A stretch of 64,000 bases of DNA from assembly GCF_010093535.1 (NCBI RefSeq), contig NW_022985164.1:106826-170825 (forward strand), written 5' to 3'. The DNA comes from Lindgomyces ingoldianus (Eukaryota; Ascomycota; Dothideomycetes; Pleosporales; Lindgomycetaceae). Made by a program: the position numbers and the translations under genes. Below, piece after piece: positions 42,901-54,994 of the stretch (the first letter of the stretch is position 1; every line of letters begins with the position of its first letter). Below the pieces are notes generated by a model. It searched no databases. It was not told where the DNA came from and saw only the letters and a program-made list of their open reading frames with translations.

Positions 42901-43725
42901 NNNNNNNNNNNNNNNNNNNNNNNNNNNNNNNNNNNNNNNNNNNNNNNNNNNNNNNNNNNNNNNNNNNNNNNNNNNNNNNNNNNNNNNNNNNNNNNNNNNN
43001 NNNNNNNNNNNNNNNNNNNNNNNNNNNNNNNNNNNNNNNNNNNNNNNNNNNNNNNNNNNNNNNNNNNNNNNNNNNNNNNNNNNNNNNNNNNNNNNNNNNN
43101 NNNNNNNNNNNNNNNNNNNNNNNNNNNNNNNNNNNNNNNNNNNNNNNNNNNNNNNNNNNNNNNNNNNNNNNNNNNNNNNNNNNNNNNNNNNNNNNNNNNN
43201 NNNNNNNNNNNNNNNNNNNNNNNNNNNNNNNNNNNNNNNNNNNNNNNNNNNNNNNNNNNNNNNNNNNNNNNNNNNNNNNNNNNNNNNNNNNNNNNNNNNN
43301 NNNNNNNNNNNNNNNNNNNNNNNNNNNNNNNNNNNNNNNNNNNNNNNNNNNNNNNNNNNNNNNNNNNNNNNNNNNNNNNNNNNNNNNNNNNNNNNNNNNN
43401 NNNNNNNNNNNNNNNNNNNNNNNNNNNNNNNNNNNNNNNNNNNNNNNNNNNNNNNNNNNNNNNNNNNNNNNNNNNNNNNNNNNNNNNNNNNNNNNNNNNN
43501 NNNNNNNNNNNNNNNNNNNNNNNNNNNNNNNNNNNNNNNNNNNNNNNNNNNNNNNNNNNNNNNNNNNNNNNNNNNNNNNNNNNNNNNNNNNNNNNNNNNN
43601 NNNNNNNNNNNNNNNNNNNNNNNNNNNNNNNNNNNNNNNNNNNNNNNNNNNNNNNNNNNNNNNNNNNNNNNNNNNNNNNNNNNNNNNNNNNNNNNNNNNN
43701 NNNNNNNNNNNNNNNNNNNNNNNNN
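42901..43725. other. Assembly gap (825 N)
   Basis: 825 undetermined bases. Open frames reported across it are artefacts. The gap lies between the DNA transposon end and a GC-richer stretch (43726-43851) that precedes the Ty3 insertion. Confidence 0.99.
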
Positions 43726-43851
43726 GCTAGTGCGCGAGGGACTCGGATCGGCAGAACAAAAAGCCGAGCAACACGAGTAGAGCAGAAAAAGGATCGAGAA
43801 ACCAACACAATCAATAAAATCAATCAATCATCCCATACATCATATCCAAAC

Positions 43852-46800
43852 TGTCACGGTATCCTCCCCGGATCCCAGACATAACTATATTAGACGCGTA
43901 CTAGAGTATTATTAGTGCACGTCTAACACAAACACAACATAACATAGACATAAACTTAAGCATAAACTGCCTTAACACTAACTAAACCTAGAATAGGCTT
44001 AATTTATACTTAAAGCGCTTAGACTTTTAAGCTAAGTATTTAATTACTAATTTTCTTCTAAACCTTTCTATTTCTTATATAATGTCTTGTACCTACTATA
44101 ATACCTTACATAGTAATTAAACTAGACCTTTATAAAGCTCTATAACCTTACTTATACATAATTATAACATTATGTTATGTTAAAACTTTAGCTAAGAATA
44201 GCCTTTAAATCTAATCTAATAAGCTTAGTACTTGCATAACTCTAAGCTATTAAAGTAAGCTAAAAAGCCTTTTAAAAAGCGCTTACTTTATAAAAAAGCT
44301 GCTATATTGTAAGCTTTAAAGCTTTTTAAAAAGACTTTAAAAAACAGCTTTATATTATTAAGTAGTCTATTTCTGCTTTAACTTTTATTATAGTAGTAGA
44401 AACTAAGAACTTACTAGCCTTAAAGCCTACCTAGAAGTCTAGAGATAGCTTAACTCTCTTTTACCTAACACTACTTATAACCTGTAACTTTTTTAACTTA
44501 GTAATAAAATCTAACTAACTCTCTAATCCCCTACTATTTAATAAAAAATAGAAAGACCTACTTTTCTTTCTACATAAGCTCTAATATAAACTTAAAAAAA
44601 ATGTAGACTAATTTCTCTTTAAACACTCTTAGTTACTATATGCCTACTTTTAACTTAACTATAATATAACAGCTTTAATTAACTTACTAATAAATAAAAA
44701 TATTATTAACTTAGATTAATTTATAGTGTTTTTATAAGTAACTTATAAAAACTTAAATAAAAAGTTAACAGCCCTAAGTTACTTAAACACTTTATAATAA
44801 AAAAAAAAGCTTTACTTTACACTTTACTAAGTTCTACTAACTTACATTTAATATAGGCCTAAATAAAATAGGTCTAATTATAGCCCTATATAACTCCCTC
44901 TTAACTAAACTATAACACACTATAGTAGAAAAACCCCTCCTAAACAACCTTAACACATATGTAAACCTAATTGCTACCTATAATAATAACATAAGGTTCC
45001 TTCTTGTATAAGCTCTAATACGCCCCTAAACTAGCGTAGTTATAAATAAAAACTCTAATATAATAAAAATTAATTTAAATTATGCTCTAGTTAGTTCTAA
45101 AAAGTGTAAAAATTATAAAAAAAAAAGTTAATACTTTAAGTATAGTAAGCATAGTTATATTTTTTAAAACTACTTTATTTCTCTTTTTTAAGTTTACATA
45201 AGTAGTGCTACTAGTACTTATTAAAAATCTTTACTATTTTAATCTTATTTTTATAAGGGCTTTAACTTATATTTAAGCCCTAATTTCTCTTACTACTCTT
45301 AACATAGCTGCAGCTATAGTAGTAGAAGCCTGTAAAAAGGCTTGTTCTAGGGCTAAGTTGCCCCTTAGAACTAATTTAACACTAGATCTCTGCTAACTTA
45401 TAGGCTAAGTCCCCTACTAATAACTAAAAGTACTAAGTTAATATTTTTATATATTTATAATAAAGAACTATATTAGCCTTAATATAAGCTTTTATTAACT
45501 TAGAAGTAAATAGCATAAGTTATATTAATAAAGAACTAGCATATAAACTAAATCTTTAATTAACACTACTTACTTAAATAATTTACTTAACTAAATTTAA
45601 TAAAAAACAACTTAAAAAAGGTTTTATTTTTTATACTATAACTATTATAATTACCTACTAACACTATAAGGAGTAAATTAAGCTTTATGTAATAAACATA
45701 AAATGTTATAACTTAATTCTAGAACAACTATAGCTGTATTAGCATAAAGTTGCCTTTAATTACTAAAAGTAAGTTCTAAACTTTAACTTTTTCTAATGCT
45801 AAGATATATGCTTACACTTACACCTAAATAACACCTAAGTAGCACTTAATATAAAAAGTTTTTAGACCTACTTTTTAATAACCTAGAGAAGAACTACTTA
45901 AGTAAGGCTAATAAGCTAGGCCTTTTACTAAGATAAGCTATATAAAATAATTTAATAACTACTTAAACTTAAAAAAAAAAGCTTTTATAAAATCTTTACT
46001 TACTTAATTTAGACATAAACTAGAACTTAAACAGTAGATAGACATCTGCTATATAGAACCTGCCTTATTTATAACTCTAGCTTAATAACTAGATTATAAA
46101 ATCTACATAGTTATAATTTTTAATATAGACTAAGCTTTAGCTCTTTAAAAATATACTAACTTAAAGATAATAGTCTCTTAAGACTACTATAACTTATTAT
46201 ATGTTTTTTTAAGACAAGTTTAATAAGCTTTTAATATAATATTTATATAATTACTAAATAACTTTTAAGCCTAGTAAATAACCTAGTTATAGGCTACTAT
46301 ATAAAATGTTACTAAACAAATTAAAAGTGCTTTAAAAATACTTTAATAAGAACCTAGAAAAAAGGTTTATTTAAGCTAGCTTTTTACTAGTAGTATTACT
46401 TATACTATTTATAAAAAAACTTAAAAGTAAGCTTTAATTTTATGTTAACTACTAAAAACTAAACACTATTACTATTAAAAACTAATACTTAATTTCTTTT
46501 TTATAGAAAACTCTAAGCTAACTAAGTAAAGTAAAGTATTTTATAAAGTTAAATATTATTACTACCTTTAACAAGCTAAGAATAGTAAAGAGTAATAAGT
46601 AGCTAATAGTATTTTAGACCTAATATAGACTATTTAAGTACCTAGTAATGCCCTTTAGCTTAGCTAACACGCCTAGTACTTTTTAACATTTTATAAATAA
46701 CTTACTTTAACCCTACCTAAACATGTTCTATACTGTGTATATTAATAATATTTTAATCTATAGTAATAGCCTTTTAAAGCATAAATAGTATGTACGCCTA

Positions 46801-49510
46801 GTGCTAAAAGCTATAGAAGAAGTAGGTCTGTAACTTAATATAAATAAATATAAGTTCTACTAATTAAAGGTTATATATTTAGAATATATAATCTTTATAA
46901 ATAGCATCTAAATAAACCCTATTAAGGTTTAGACTATGCTAGATTAGTAATACCTAAAAGATATAAAAGATATTTAAGCTTTTATAAAATTTACTAACTT
47001 TTACTAATAATTTATTAATAACTTTTTATAGTAAGTAAGCCTTATAATTATACTTACTAAAAAAGAAATTTAATTTAACTTTAACTTAAATTACTAATAG
47101 TCCTTTAACTAGCTAAAGAAAGCCTTTACTAAAGCTTTAATACTTTACTACTTTAACTTTAAACTACTAATACTTATAAAAGCTAATGCTTTAGACTATG
47201 TAGTAGCAGGAGTTCTTTTTTAGACTAAGCTAAATAGAACTATTAGGCCTATTACATACTTCTTAAAAAGAATAAGTTCTATAAAAAGTAATTATAAGAT
47301 TTATAATAAAAAATTACTTACTATAGTACACTACTTTAAATAATAGCAACCTAAACTAAAAGGTGTAGCGCATCTAATATAAGTTCTATTTAACTATAAG
47401 AACTTATAGTACTTTATAACTATAAAATAACTTAGCTACTAATAAGCTTATTAGTTTAAATACTTATTCTATTTTAATTTTAAAATTACTTATTATTTTA
47501 GTTAAAATAAAGGGAAACTAAATGCCTTTATAAGGTAATTTTAAAACATCTTTACTTAAAAAAAAGTGTAAAAAGCTTAATACTAAACTTTACTTTAACT
47601 TAAGCTATTTTTAGACCTTAACTTAAATAAAATAAATTAGATAATTAATTAAATTATTACTAATAAGTATTTAAATAATAAGTTTATCTAAGAAACTTTA
47701 AACCTACTTTAAAACAGCACTAGTTAGTTAAAGAAAGTAACACTAGCTAACTATAAAAACTAAAATAGTAAGCTATATTACTATAACTAACTTATAATTT
47801 TTAATTTTAATAAACTAAGAATTAAACTACTTTAAATTATATATAACTTACCTATTAAAAGACACTTAGGCAGAGAAAAGACTCTTAACCTACTATAAAG
47901 AGAGTACTACTAGCCCTGCATGTTCTATACTGTACACTAATACATATTATGTTGCTATACTTGCTGTAAAGTAAAAGCCTTTTAAAAAAAGTATAATAGC
48001 CTACTTAAACTACTTCTAATCTTTAAATAAGCTTAGAAAAATATATTAATTAATTTTATTATAAACTTACTTTTATTTAAAGAGTATATAAATATTATAG
48101 TAGTTATTAATTACTTAACTAAGTATTAACACTTAATACTATGTTTCTTTATAACTACTTTTAATATAGCCTAGTTATTTTACTAATACATATAAGTTTA
48201 CTATAGCCTACCTAACATAATTATATTAGACAGAGGTACATAGTTTGTCTTAGCCTTCTAGGACAAACTCTATAAATAGCTTTAAATTATCCTTTATCTA
48301 TCTACAGCTTTTTACCTAGAGACTAACAGCTAGACTAAAAATATAAACACTATAATAAAATAAGTCTTATAAGTGTATATAAACTACTAGTAAGATAACT
48401 AAGTAAAATAGTTAGCTATAGCATAGTTTAAAGCTAATAACATAACATCTAAATTAACATAAGTATCTTTATTCTTAGTAAACTATAGATACTACTTTTA
48501 AATAGAATTTAAATTACTTTTAAATACTCTCTAACTAACTTATTAATTTATATAAGTAATAGATGTAAATAGACTTATTAATAAAATCTAAAATATATTT
48601 AAATATGTTTATAAAAAGCTTATATAGGCTTAAGCTTTTTAATAAAAGTACATAAACTAATTCTAAACCTTTACCCCTGCGTATGCAGCTAGTAAGAAGG
48701 TCTAGCTAAACACTAGAAATATCTAAATAAACTAATAATTAAAAAAACTTAATTAGAAGAACTTTAGCCCCTTTATAGTAGCCTATATAGTCTTATTATA
48801 TGCTTACTAATTAATCCTACCTAATAGCATAAAGATACACCCTGTGTTCTATGTATTATTGCTGCGCTAAGTAGCCCCTAAATCTAACTATCTACCTAAA
48901 TAGCTAAACCTACTACTTAAACTTATTATTATAAATAATAAACTAAAATACATTATAAAAGATATTAAATAGATTTAGTTTAATAAAAAAAAACATATCT
49001 ATAAATACTTTATAAAATAGACTAGATATAATAAACTGTTATAAGAACTTATAAAAGCTTTGTAAAAAAACTCTATAGTAACCTAATTCTACACCTAATA
49101 CTTATTTAAACTAAACCTGTACTTTAATAAAGATAACTTAATGCTAGAACTACTAATGTAAAGAATTCCCTTTTTAATAAGAGGGGGAGTACTGTTATAG
49201 TATTCTCTCTAGATCCTAGACATAACTGTATTAGACGTGTACTAGAGTATTATTAGTGCACGTCTAATATAAATATAACATAACATAGATATAAACTTAA
49301 GTATAAACTGCTTTAACACTAACTAAACTTAAAATAAGCTTAATTTATACTTAAAGCGCTTAGACTTCTAAGCTAAGTATTTAATTACTAATTTCTTTTT
49401 AAACCTTTCTGTTCCTCACATAATGTCTTGTACCTACTATAATACCTCACGTAGTAATTAAACTAGACCTCTGTAAAGCTCTATAACCTTACTCGTGCAC
49501 AATCGTGACA
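43852..49510 (+). mobile_element. Ty3/Gypsy chromovirus copy B1, RIP-degraded
   Basis: 5,659 bp with 318-bp LTRs at 43852..44169 and 49193..49510, and a perfect target duplication CAAAC (43847-43851 and 49511-49515). The pol frame can be followed on the plus strand through many stops. Reverse transcriptase shows LFKYLVMPFSLAN and YINNILIYS near 46630-46770, where family members have YIDDILIYS. Integrase, with the HPH-like zinc region, lies near 47860-48480. A C-terminal chromodomain-like block (KYL-KWTRYNK) is near 48995-49060. A purine tract, AATAAGAGGGGGAGTAC, precedes the 3' LTR. Stops are mostly CAA/CAG to TAA/TAG and TGG to TAG. It is dead by both stops and lost catalytic Asp residues. 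It is inserted within element A. Confidence 0.88.
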
Positions 49511-49515
49511 CAAAC

Positions 49516-51301
49516 CCATCATTCATCTCAGGAAGCCTAGAAACAGTGCTTCAATCTGACAGGGGGATAGGTAGACTATCTCTACTATTAGCTCTATTGT
49601 TTGCAGTTACTGTCACGGTCGGCATGCTCAAGCTACAAGCAAGAGGTGGTGTAACTCAACTAGATTAAACTAAGGAGCAGAGGAGCTGCTCTGCGAGTTT
49701 AATATACATGTGTGCCCCTGCCAAGGCGCTACTCGTAGCACTAGCGTGCTACTCGTTGCGCAAGCGAGGGAGCTGATGCCGCAGAGCATGTGACGCGGTA
49801 CGCGCCGTCACAGTTACGGAGCTCTCCATGCGCTAGCCACCAACACTTCTTTAGCGTACTGCTGCCTAGCAATGCCACCTGCTGCAGCCTAGAGCTATTG
49901 GTGGCCTTAAGTCACATGATGGGTTCATCTAGTACTATATAAACCTGTAGTTGCCCTCCTTTAGCAATAGAATCCAGTTCCTCATGTCTTTAGTGCTCCA
50001 CATAGCTTCACATCTATCCTATAAGCTACTACCTACCTTAGCAAAGGCAGGTAAGAAGGAAGGGTAAGACATAGAGGTTTCTTCTTAGAGAGATCTCTTA
50101 TTAAAGTTAACTTAGTTGCACTAGTACTAGACAGCATATAGGCTGTTACTAGATAGCCTATAAGCCTTACTAGATTATAGTTACTTTAAGCTGCAGCTTG
50201 TAATTACACTAAGCTGCAGCTCTACTGCACAGAGATTTAGACAACATTAGACAGGCCACGCCTAATTAAGTCTAGTTGCATGTATAGCATTACTGCCTAG
50301 TGCTATTGCATATGCCTTTATGTATTCTAGTAAAGCAATGCCTTGCAGTTCTTACTAAGCCTACTAGCTTATACAACCTTCTGTGCTGTACAACCCCTAT
50401 AGTAATGCTTACTAGCCTAGAAGCTTATAGCTATAGTAATGTACACTCTTATAATAAGCTTAATACTTTATTTATAAGAATGTAAAGCGCTTAATCTCTA
50501 CTTTACATAGTTACACTAGAAGTTAAGCCTAATGTCTCTTAATTACACATATCTAGCACTATTGCTGTAAGGTCTAGCCACCTTGTAGTAGCAGTGCAGA
50601 GCTGCAACACTAGGTTGCTGTGTCTACCTATTATATTGCTAGCTTACATAGTTAGCATCTTGTTTTACTTATAACATTTATGTTGTTATCTATCTTCTTT
50701 AACTTCTTTAATAATTAACCTTTAACTAAAAGAACTTTTAATGTTAAATTTAAGCTTGCTACTGTAAGGCTGTCTAGCTCTGTAAGCTTACTAAGCACGT
50801 CCTGTACAAGCTAAGTACGCCTAGCGTCCTGCTATCTATGCAATAGCTCTCTGTTAACTACAGTTAACATTCTATGCCTAATATAGTATGCTAGAGAGGT
50901 GAGGAAACACGCGTACAGCTTAGGGAGCTGTCACTCACGCTTGCACCTAGCTACTAGCATAGCAATGCTCCTAGCAAATAGCAACTCTTCTTAAGCTTTT
51001 TATGTATAAATAACACTAGTAGTAGCGTTTTAAAGCACCTAGTTGCACTTCTTCTAATATAGTTTTTTCTTACTAAGGTTTTCTAGAGTTTAGTTACTAG
51101 AGATAGGTACTGCCTAGGCGTCACCTGTACAGTCACCACCGCAGGTCTGCCTATAGCTAGTACAAGCTTTGTGGCTAACTATGTACTCTTTTTTCCTACT
51201 AGGTTTTTAATAAGGCTAGTTACACTACTTTTGTACATAGAATTTAGCACTACTTATTCTTTTCTAGGTCTTAGGACAAGCCCTAAGAAGAGGGGAGGCT
51301 A
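49516..51301. other. Remaining interior of element A, including an LTR-like promoter segment
   Basis: 49612 starts TGTCACGGTCGGCATG and is followed by a TATATAAA box near 49936, so it may be an LTR of another element whose partner is not visible. The rest is AT-rich with no supported gene. The frame at 50300-50485 is judged random. Confidence 0.45.
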
Positions 51302-51475
51302 TGTCATAGTTATGTTACAGCTATCTAACCCCTAAGTACCCTAAGGGCTTGGCACAGGGTATATAGGCTCCTCGGCCTCCGTACCTCTGCCTCCGACCCT
51401 AAGGTTTACTCTCGTTACCCCCCTATCCTGCATTCCCTCTCTGTGACCTGTGTTTCCTGCTCGATACCTCTTACA
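51302..51475 (+). repeat. 3' LTR of element A
   Basis: 174 bp, TGTCATAGTTATG to ATACCTCTTACA, preceded by a polypurine tract and followed by the AAAAG duplication. Confidence 0.85.
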
Positions 51476-51480
51476 AAAAG

Positions 51481-52350
51481 TGTCTAATAGCTTACTATTA
51501 AACCTCTCTAGCATAATGTCTATAAAGTTGTAATACTATTATGTATAACTATAAATTTACTTTTTACTTTTATACTTTATTATTTACTAAGTAATCTGTT
51601 ACAATCCTTGCTTTGTAGAAGCACGCGGGTTAATGTTGTCCCTAGGTTAGGGCGTAGGGAGAGGGGCTAACAGTAGGATGTACAGTCCTACATAATAGCT
51701 AATAGGCTAATAGAGTAGGATAGAGTGACTAGATTGTAGTTTATCCCTGTAACAGTAGTATAGAGGCTAGGTTAAATAGTCCTGTTAGACAGAATTAGAG
51801 GTATATATATTACAAGATATATAAATAGTATTACAGGTCTTTAAAAAGCTAAAAAGCTACTTAGTCTATGTAAAAAATAAACTAAACATTAAACACACCT
51901 TTTAAAAGTCTGTTTAAGCTAGAACTATATACATGTCTAACAGCGCTAAGAACAAGTTATTTAAGTTTAGACAAGCTTACTATATAGTAAGCTTATTTAA
52001 CTTGCTTAAACTTATTCTTTTTTTATAGCTTTTTTTTCTACTAGATAGTGCATTCTTCTGTAACCCTAGGCAGCTGTGCTGCCTCTACGTCTTCTAATTA
52101 GTCTGTAAACAAGCTCTGTTCTAACTAGGCTAGATTATAGAGCACTTCTAGTAGAGTTATGTTAGTCCAACTATAGACTGTAACATGCTGCCTCCTCTCT
52201 CTAGTAGTGTTTTTGCTGCTCTGCTTACATAACTGCGTTAGTAAAAGTTTATTTATAAAGTAAGTGCTTACTTACTAAAAGGTGTTTATAACATCTATCT
52301 TTTTTATACTAAATAGCTTATTAGAATTATTTGTTTTATTATTCTTACAC
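51481..52350. other. AT-rich non-coding flank
   Basis: Contains a short GC-richer island near 51617-51690. No supported gene, and terminal repeats could not be assigned. Confidence 0.4.
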
Positions 52351-52352
52351 TA

Positions 52353-54211
52353 ACGTACCTAACGGGTTGGCCGGCTACACAGGTTGGCCAGCCACTTTTG
52401 CTAAGCCCCTACTAAAACCACCCTATTCTAGCGCAAAACAGCCTACTTTAGCCCTGTATAAAGTAATATAACATAAGATATTATTTAAAGTCTACTTCTA
52501 CTACTTACTTATATGTATGTAAGTTATGCCTAGTCTAATTACACTACTTGTATTACTTTTAACTTAGCTTACTTTTTTTTAGCGCGCACTTGTGTCTTTA
52601 GCTTCTTTTTATTACTACGCGCTTTAAACTTCTTTAAAGTAGTTAAATAAGCTCTATTCTTAACTATTAAAGTTTTTTTTACCTAAATTTACTTTTTTTA
52701 TATAATTTATGTTATATAACAGCTTTATTTACTACTTAAAGCTTTATAATCTTTTTTTACACTAACACTAGCTTATGCATAATAATTACTACCCTTTTTA
52801 AAACTTTCTTAAAGGCCTTTACTATAAATGTTAGTAAGCTATTTATATACCTTTAAATTTTTACTTTTATAAGTGTTAATTATAACTTAAATTTAAAAGT
52901 ATTACTTAGAGTTTATAACTGCTAGAGCTTATTATTAATAAGTAGTAGTAGTAATAAAGTATATAACTAGATATTAAGGGCTATTTTAACTTATTTTAAG
53001 TTAAATAGAACTAAACTAGCGCCTTAAAACCTTTTTTAAATATTACTAAAAGTAATTACTACATTATAGGCGTGTATAAAGCATAGTAAAAACTTAAGTT
53101 TTATAATATAAGTAATCTAGTTATATATAAGATTTTTAGCTTAGCACTTATACACCTTTTTTAAAAAAGCAAAATAACTTATATTAAAAGGCTATAAAAA
53201 GTATAATAAGTGTAAAGGCATGTAAATAGTAATAATTTTTTTTTTATAGTACTACTAGAAATTAAGTAAGTTATAGCTTTTATAGCTATTAATAATAAAA
53301 AGCTAATAAGCACTTATAACCTTTTTTTATATACTTATTAAAGTGCTTTAACTACTGTAGCTTAAGCTTATTTATTATTTAGCTATTTTTAAAGACTATA
53401 ATAACCTAGTTCTAAAGTAGATTCTTTTTTTATACTAGGCAAAAAAATAATAGCAGCTTTTAAAAATAATAAAAAGTAAAATAGCTTACCTTATTATATT
53501 AATACTTTAAATAACTATTATTTACTTTTTATTACTTTACTATATTACTTTTAGCTATTTTTATTTTTTTAAAGCTATAATAACTACTTTAGTTAATATC
53601 TAGCCTATTATAAAGCTTAACTTATTAAAGTTATATGTGTCTTTATCTTAGATACTATACTTAGCTTTTATATTAGCTACTAAGTAAAACTAGCCTTAGA
53701 TAACCTTTAAATCTTTATAAAGCACTTTTTTATAATTATACTTATAATTAAACTTTATTATAAACTTAAGGTAGTGCTTAACTTATATACTAGGCTATTT
53801 TAAGCTAACTTAGCCTAGATTATGCTTTATGTGTAAGAAATTAGCTATATTAGCTATAGCTATAAGCTTAAAAGGAAATCTATGTGTAATAAGCTTAAGT
53901 ATATACTTAACAACTACTTTTTTTTAAAGCTTAGTTAGATTTCTTAATTTAGGCTAGTATTCTGCTTATAAAGGCTGTTTAGCGTGTTAATTACTTAGTG
54001 TTATGTAAAAAACATTATAAATAGCTATAGCATGTTATAAGAAAAGTTTTAAGTTTTTTTTAAAAGCCTAAAAAGTAAGCTATATTTAATGTTCTTTAGA
54101 AGATTTAATCTAGTGTTGTTGTTAAGGCATTATATAGATAAGTAGAGTTTAGTAGAGGCTTAGCAAAAGTAGCCAGCTAACCTGTGTGGCCGGCCAACCT
54201 GTTAGGTACGT
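52353..54211 (-). mobile_element. TA-type DNA transposon E1 (1,859 bp, pogo-like), RIP-degraded
   Basis: Both ends read ACGTACCTAAC-GGTTGGCCGGC-type inverted repeats of more than 50 bp, ending in the shared CACTTTTGC-AAGCC block. TA flanks both ends (52351-52352, 54212-54213). Size, TA target and ACGT ends fit the pogo/Fot1 group. The transposase appears to be on the minus strand, from basic coding-like remnants near the left end, but it is full of stops. GC-rich ends contrast with an AT-saturated interior. Confidence 0.75.
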
Positions 54212-54994
54212 TACTTATTATTTTAATGTTTTTTATTAGATAAAAATAAAACCTTATAACATTTACTAATTATTAGAATTATTTTAACGTACCTAACAGG
54301 TTGGCCGGCCACTTTTGCCAAGCCCCCACTAAAACCACCCTATTCTAGCGCAAAACAGCCCACTTTAGCCCTATATAAAGTAATACAACACAAGATATTA
54401 TTTAGAGTCTACTTCTGCTACTTTCTTATACATATATAAGCTATGCCTAGTCTAATTACACTGCCTGTATTACCTTTAACTTAGCTTACCTTCTTTAGCG
54501 CGCACTTATGTCTTTAGCTTCTTTCTATTACTACACGCTCTAAACTCCTTTAAAGCAGTTAAACAAGCTCTATCCTTAACTATTAAAGTCTTTTCTGCCT
54601 AAATCTGCTTTTTTTTTATATAATTTATATTATATAGTAGCATTATTTACTGCTTAAAGCTTTATAATCTTCTTTTATGCTAACACTAGCTTATGCGCAA
54701 TAATTACTACCCCTTTTAAAACTTTTTTAAAGGCCTTTACTATAAACATTAGTAAGCTATTTACATGCTTTTAAATTTTTACTTTTATAAGTATTAATTA
54801 TAACTTAAAATTTAAGAGTATTACTTAAGGTTTACAACTGCTAAAGCTTATTATTAATAAGTAGTAGTAGTAATAAAGTACATAACTAGATGTTAAGAGC
54901 TATTTTAACTTATTTTAAGTTAAATAAGACTAAACTAGCGCTTTAAAACTCTTTTTAAATATTACTAAAAGTAATTACTACATTATAAGCATAT

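Larger units (their letters stand above)
41622..51475 (+). mobile_element. LTR retrotransposon with 174-bp LTRs, hosting nested insertions (element A)
   Basis: The 5' LTR is 41622..41795 (TGTCACAG...CTCTCACA) and the 3' LTR is 51302..51475 (TGTCATAG...CTCTTACA), both 174 bp. The five bases AAAAG precede the first (41617-41621) and follow the second (51476-51480), a perfect target duplication. A purine-rich tract, AAGAAGAGGGGAGG, sits just before the 3' LTR. The interior is non-coding now. It holds a 5,659-bp Ty3 insertion, the left end of a TA-type DNA element, tandem repeats and the assembly gap. A similar purine tract at 42588-42603, followed by TGTCAG, may be the edge of yet another LTR element. 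Confidence 0.8.

Noticed and set aside
42688..43884. Open frames of 277-398 codons across the gap
   Set aside because: They consist mostly of undetermined bases; the translated ends show no family.
49612..50070. LTR-like segment with TGTCACGG start and a TATATAAA box
   Set aside because: No partner LTR or target duplication is visible, so I did not call it an element.
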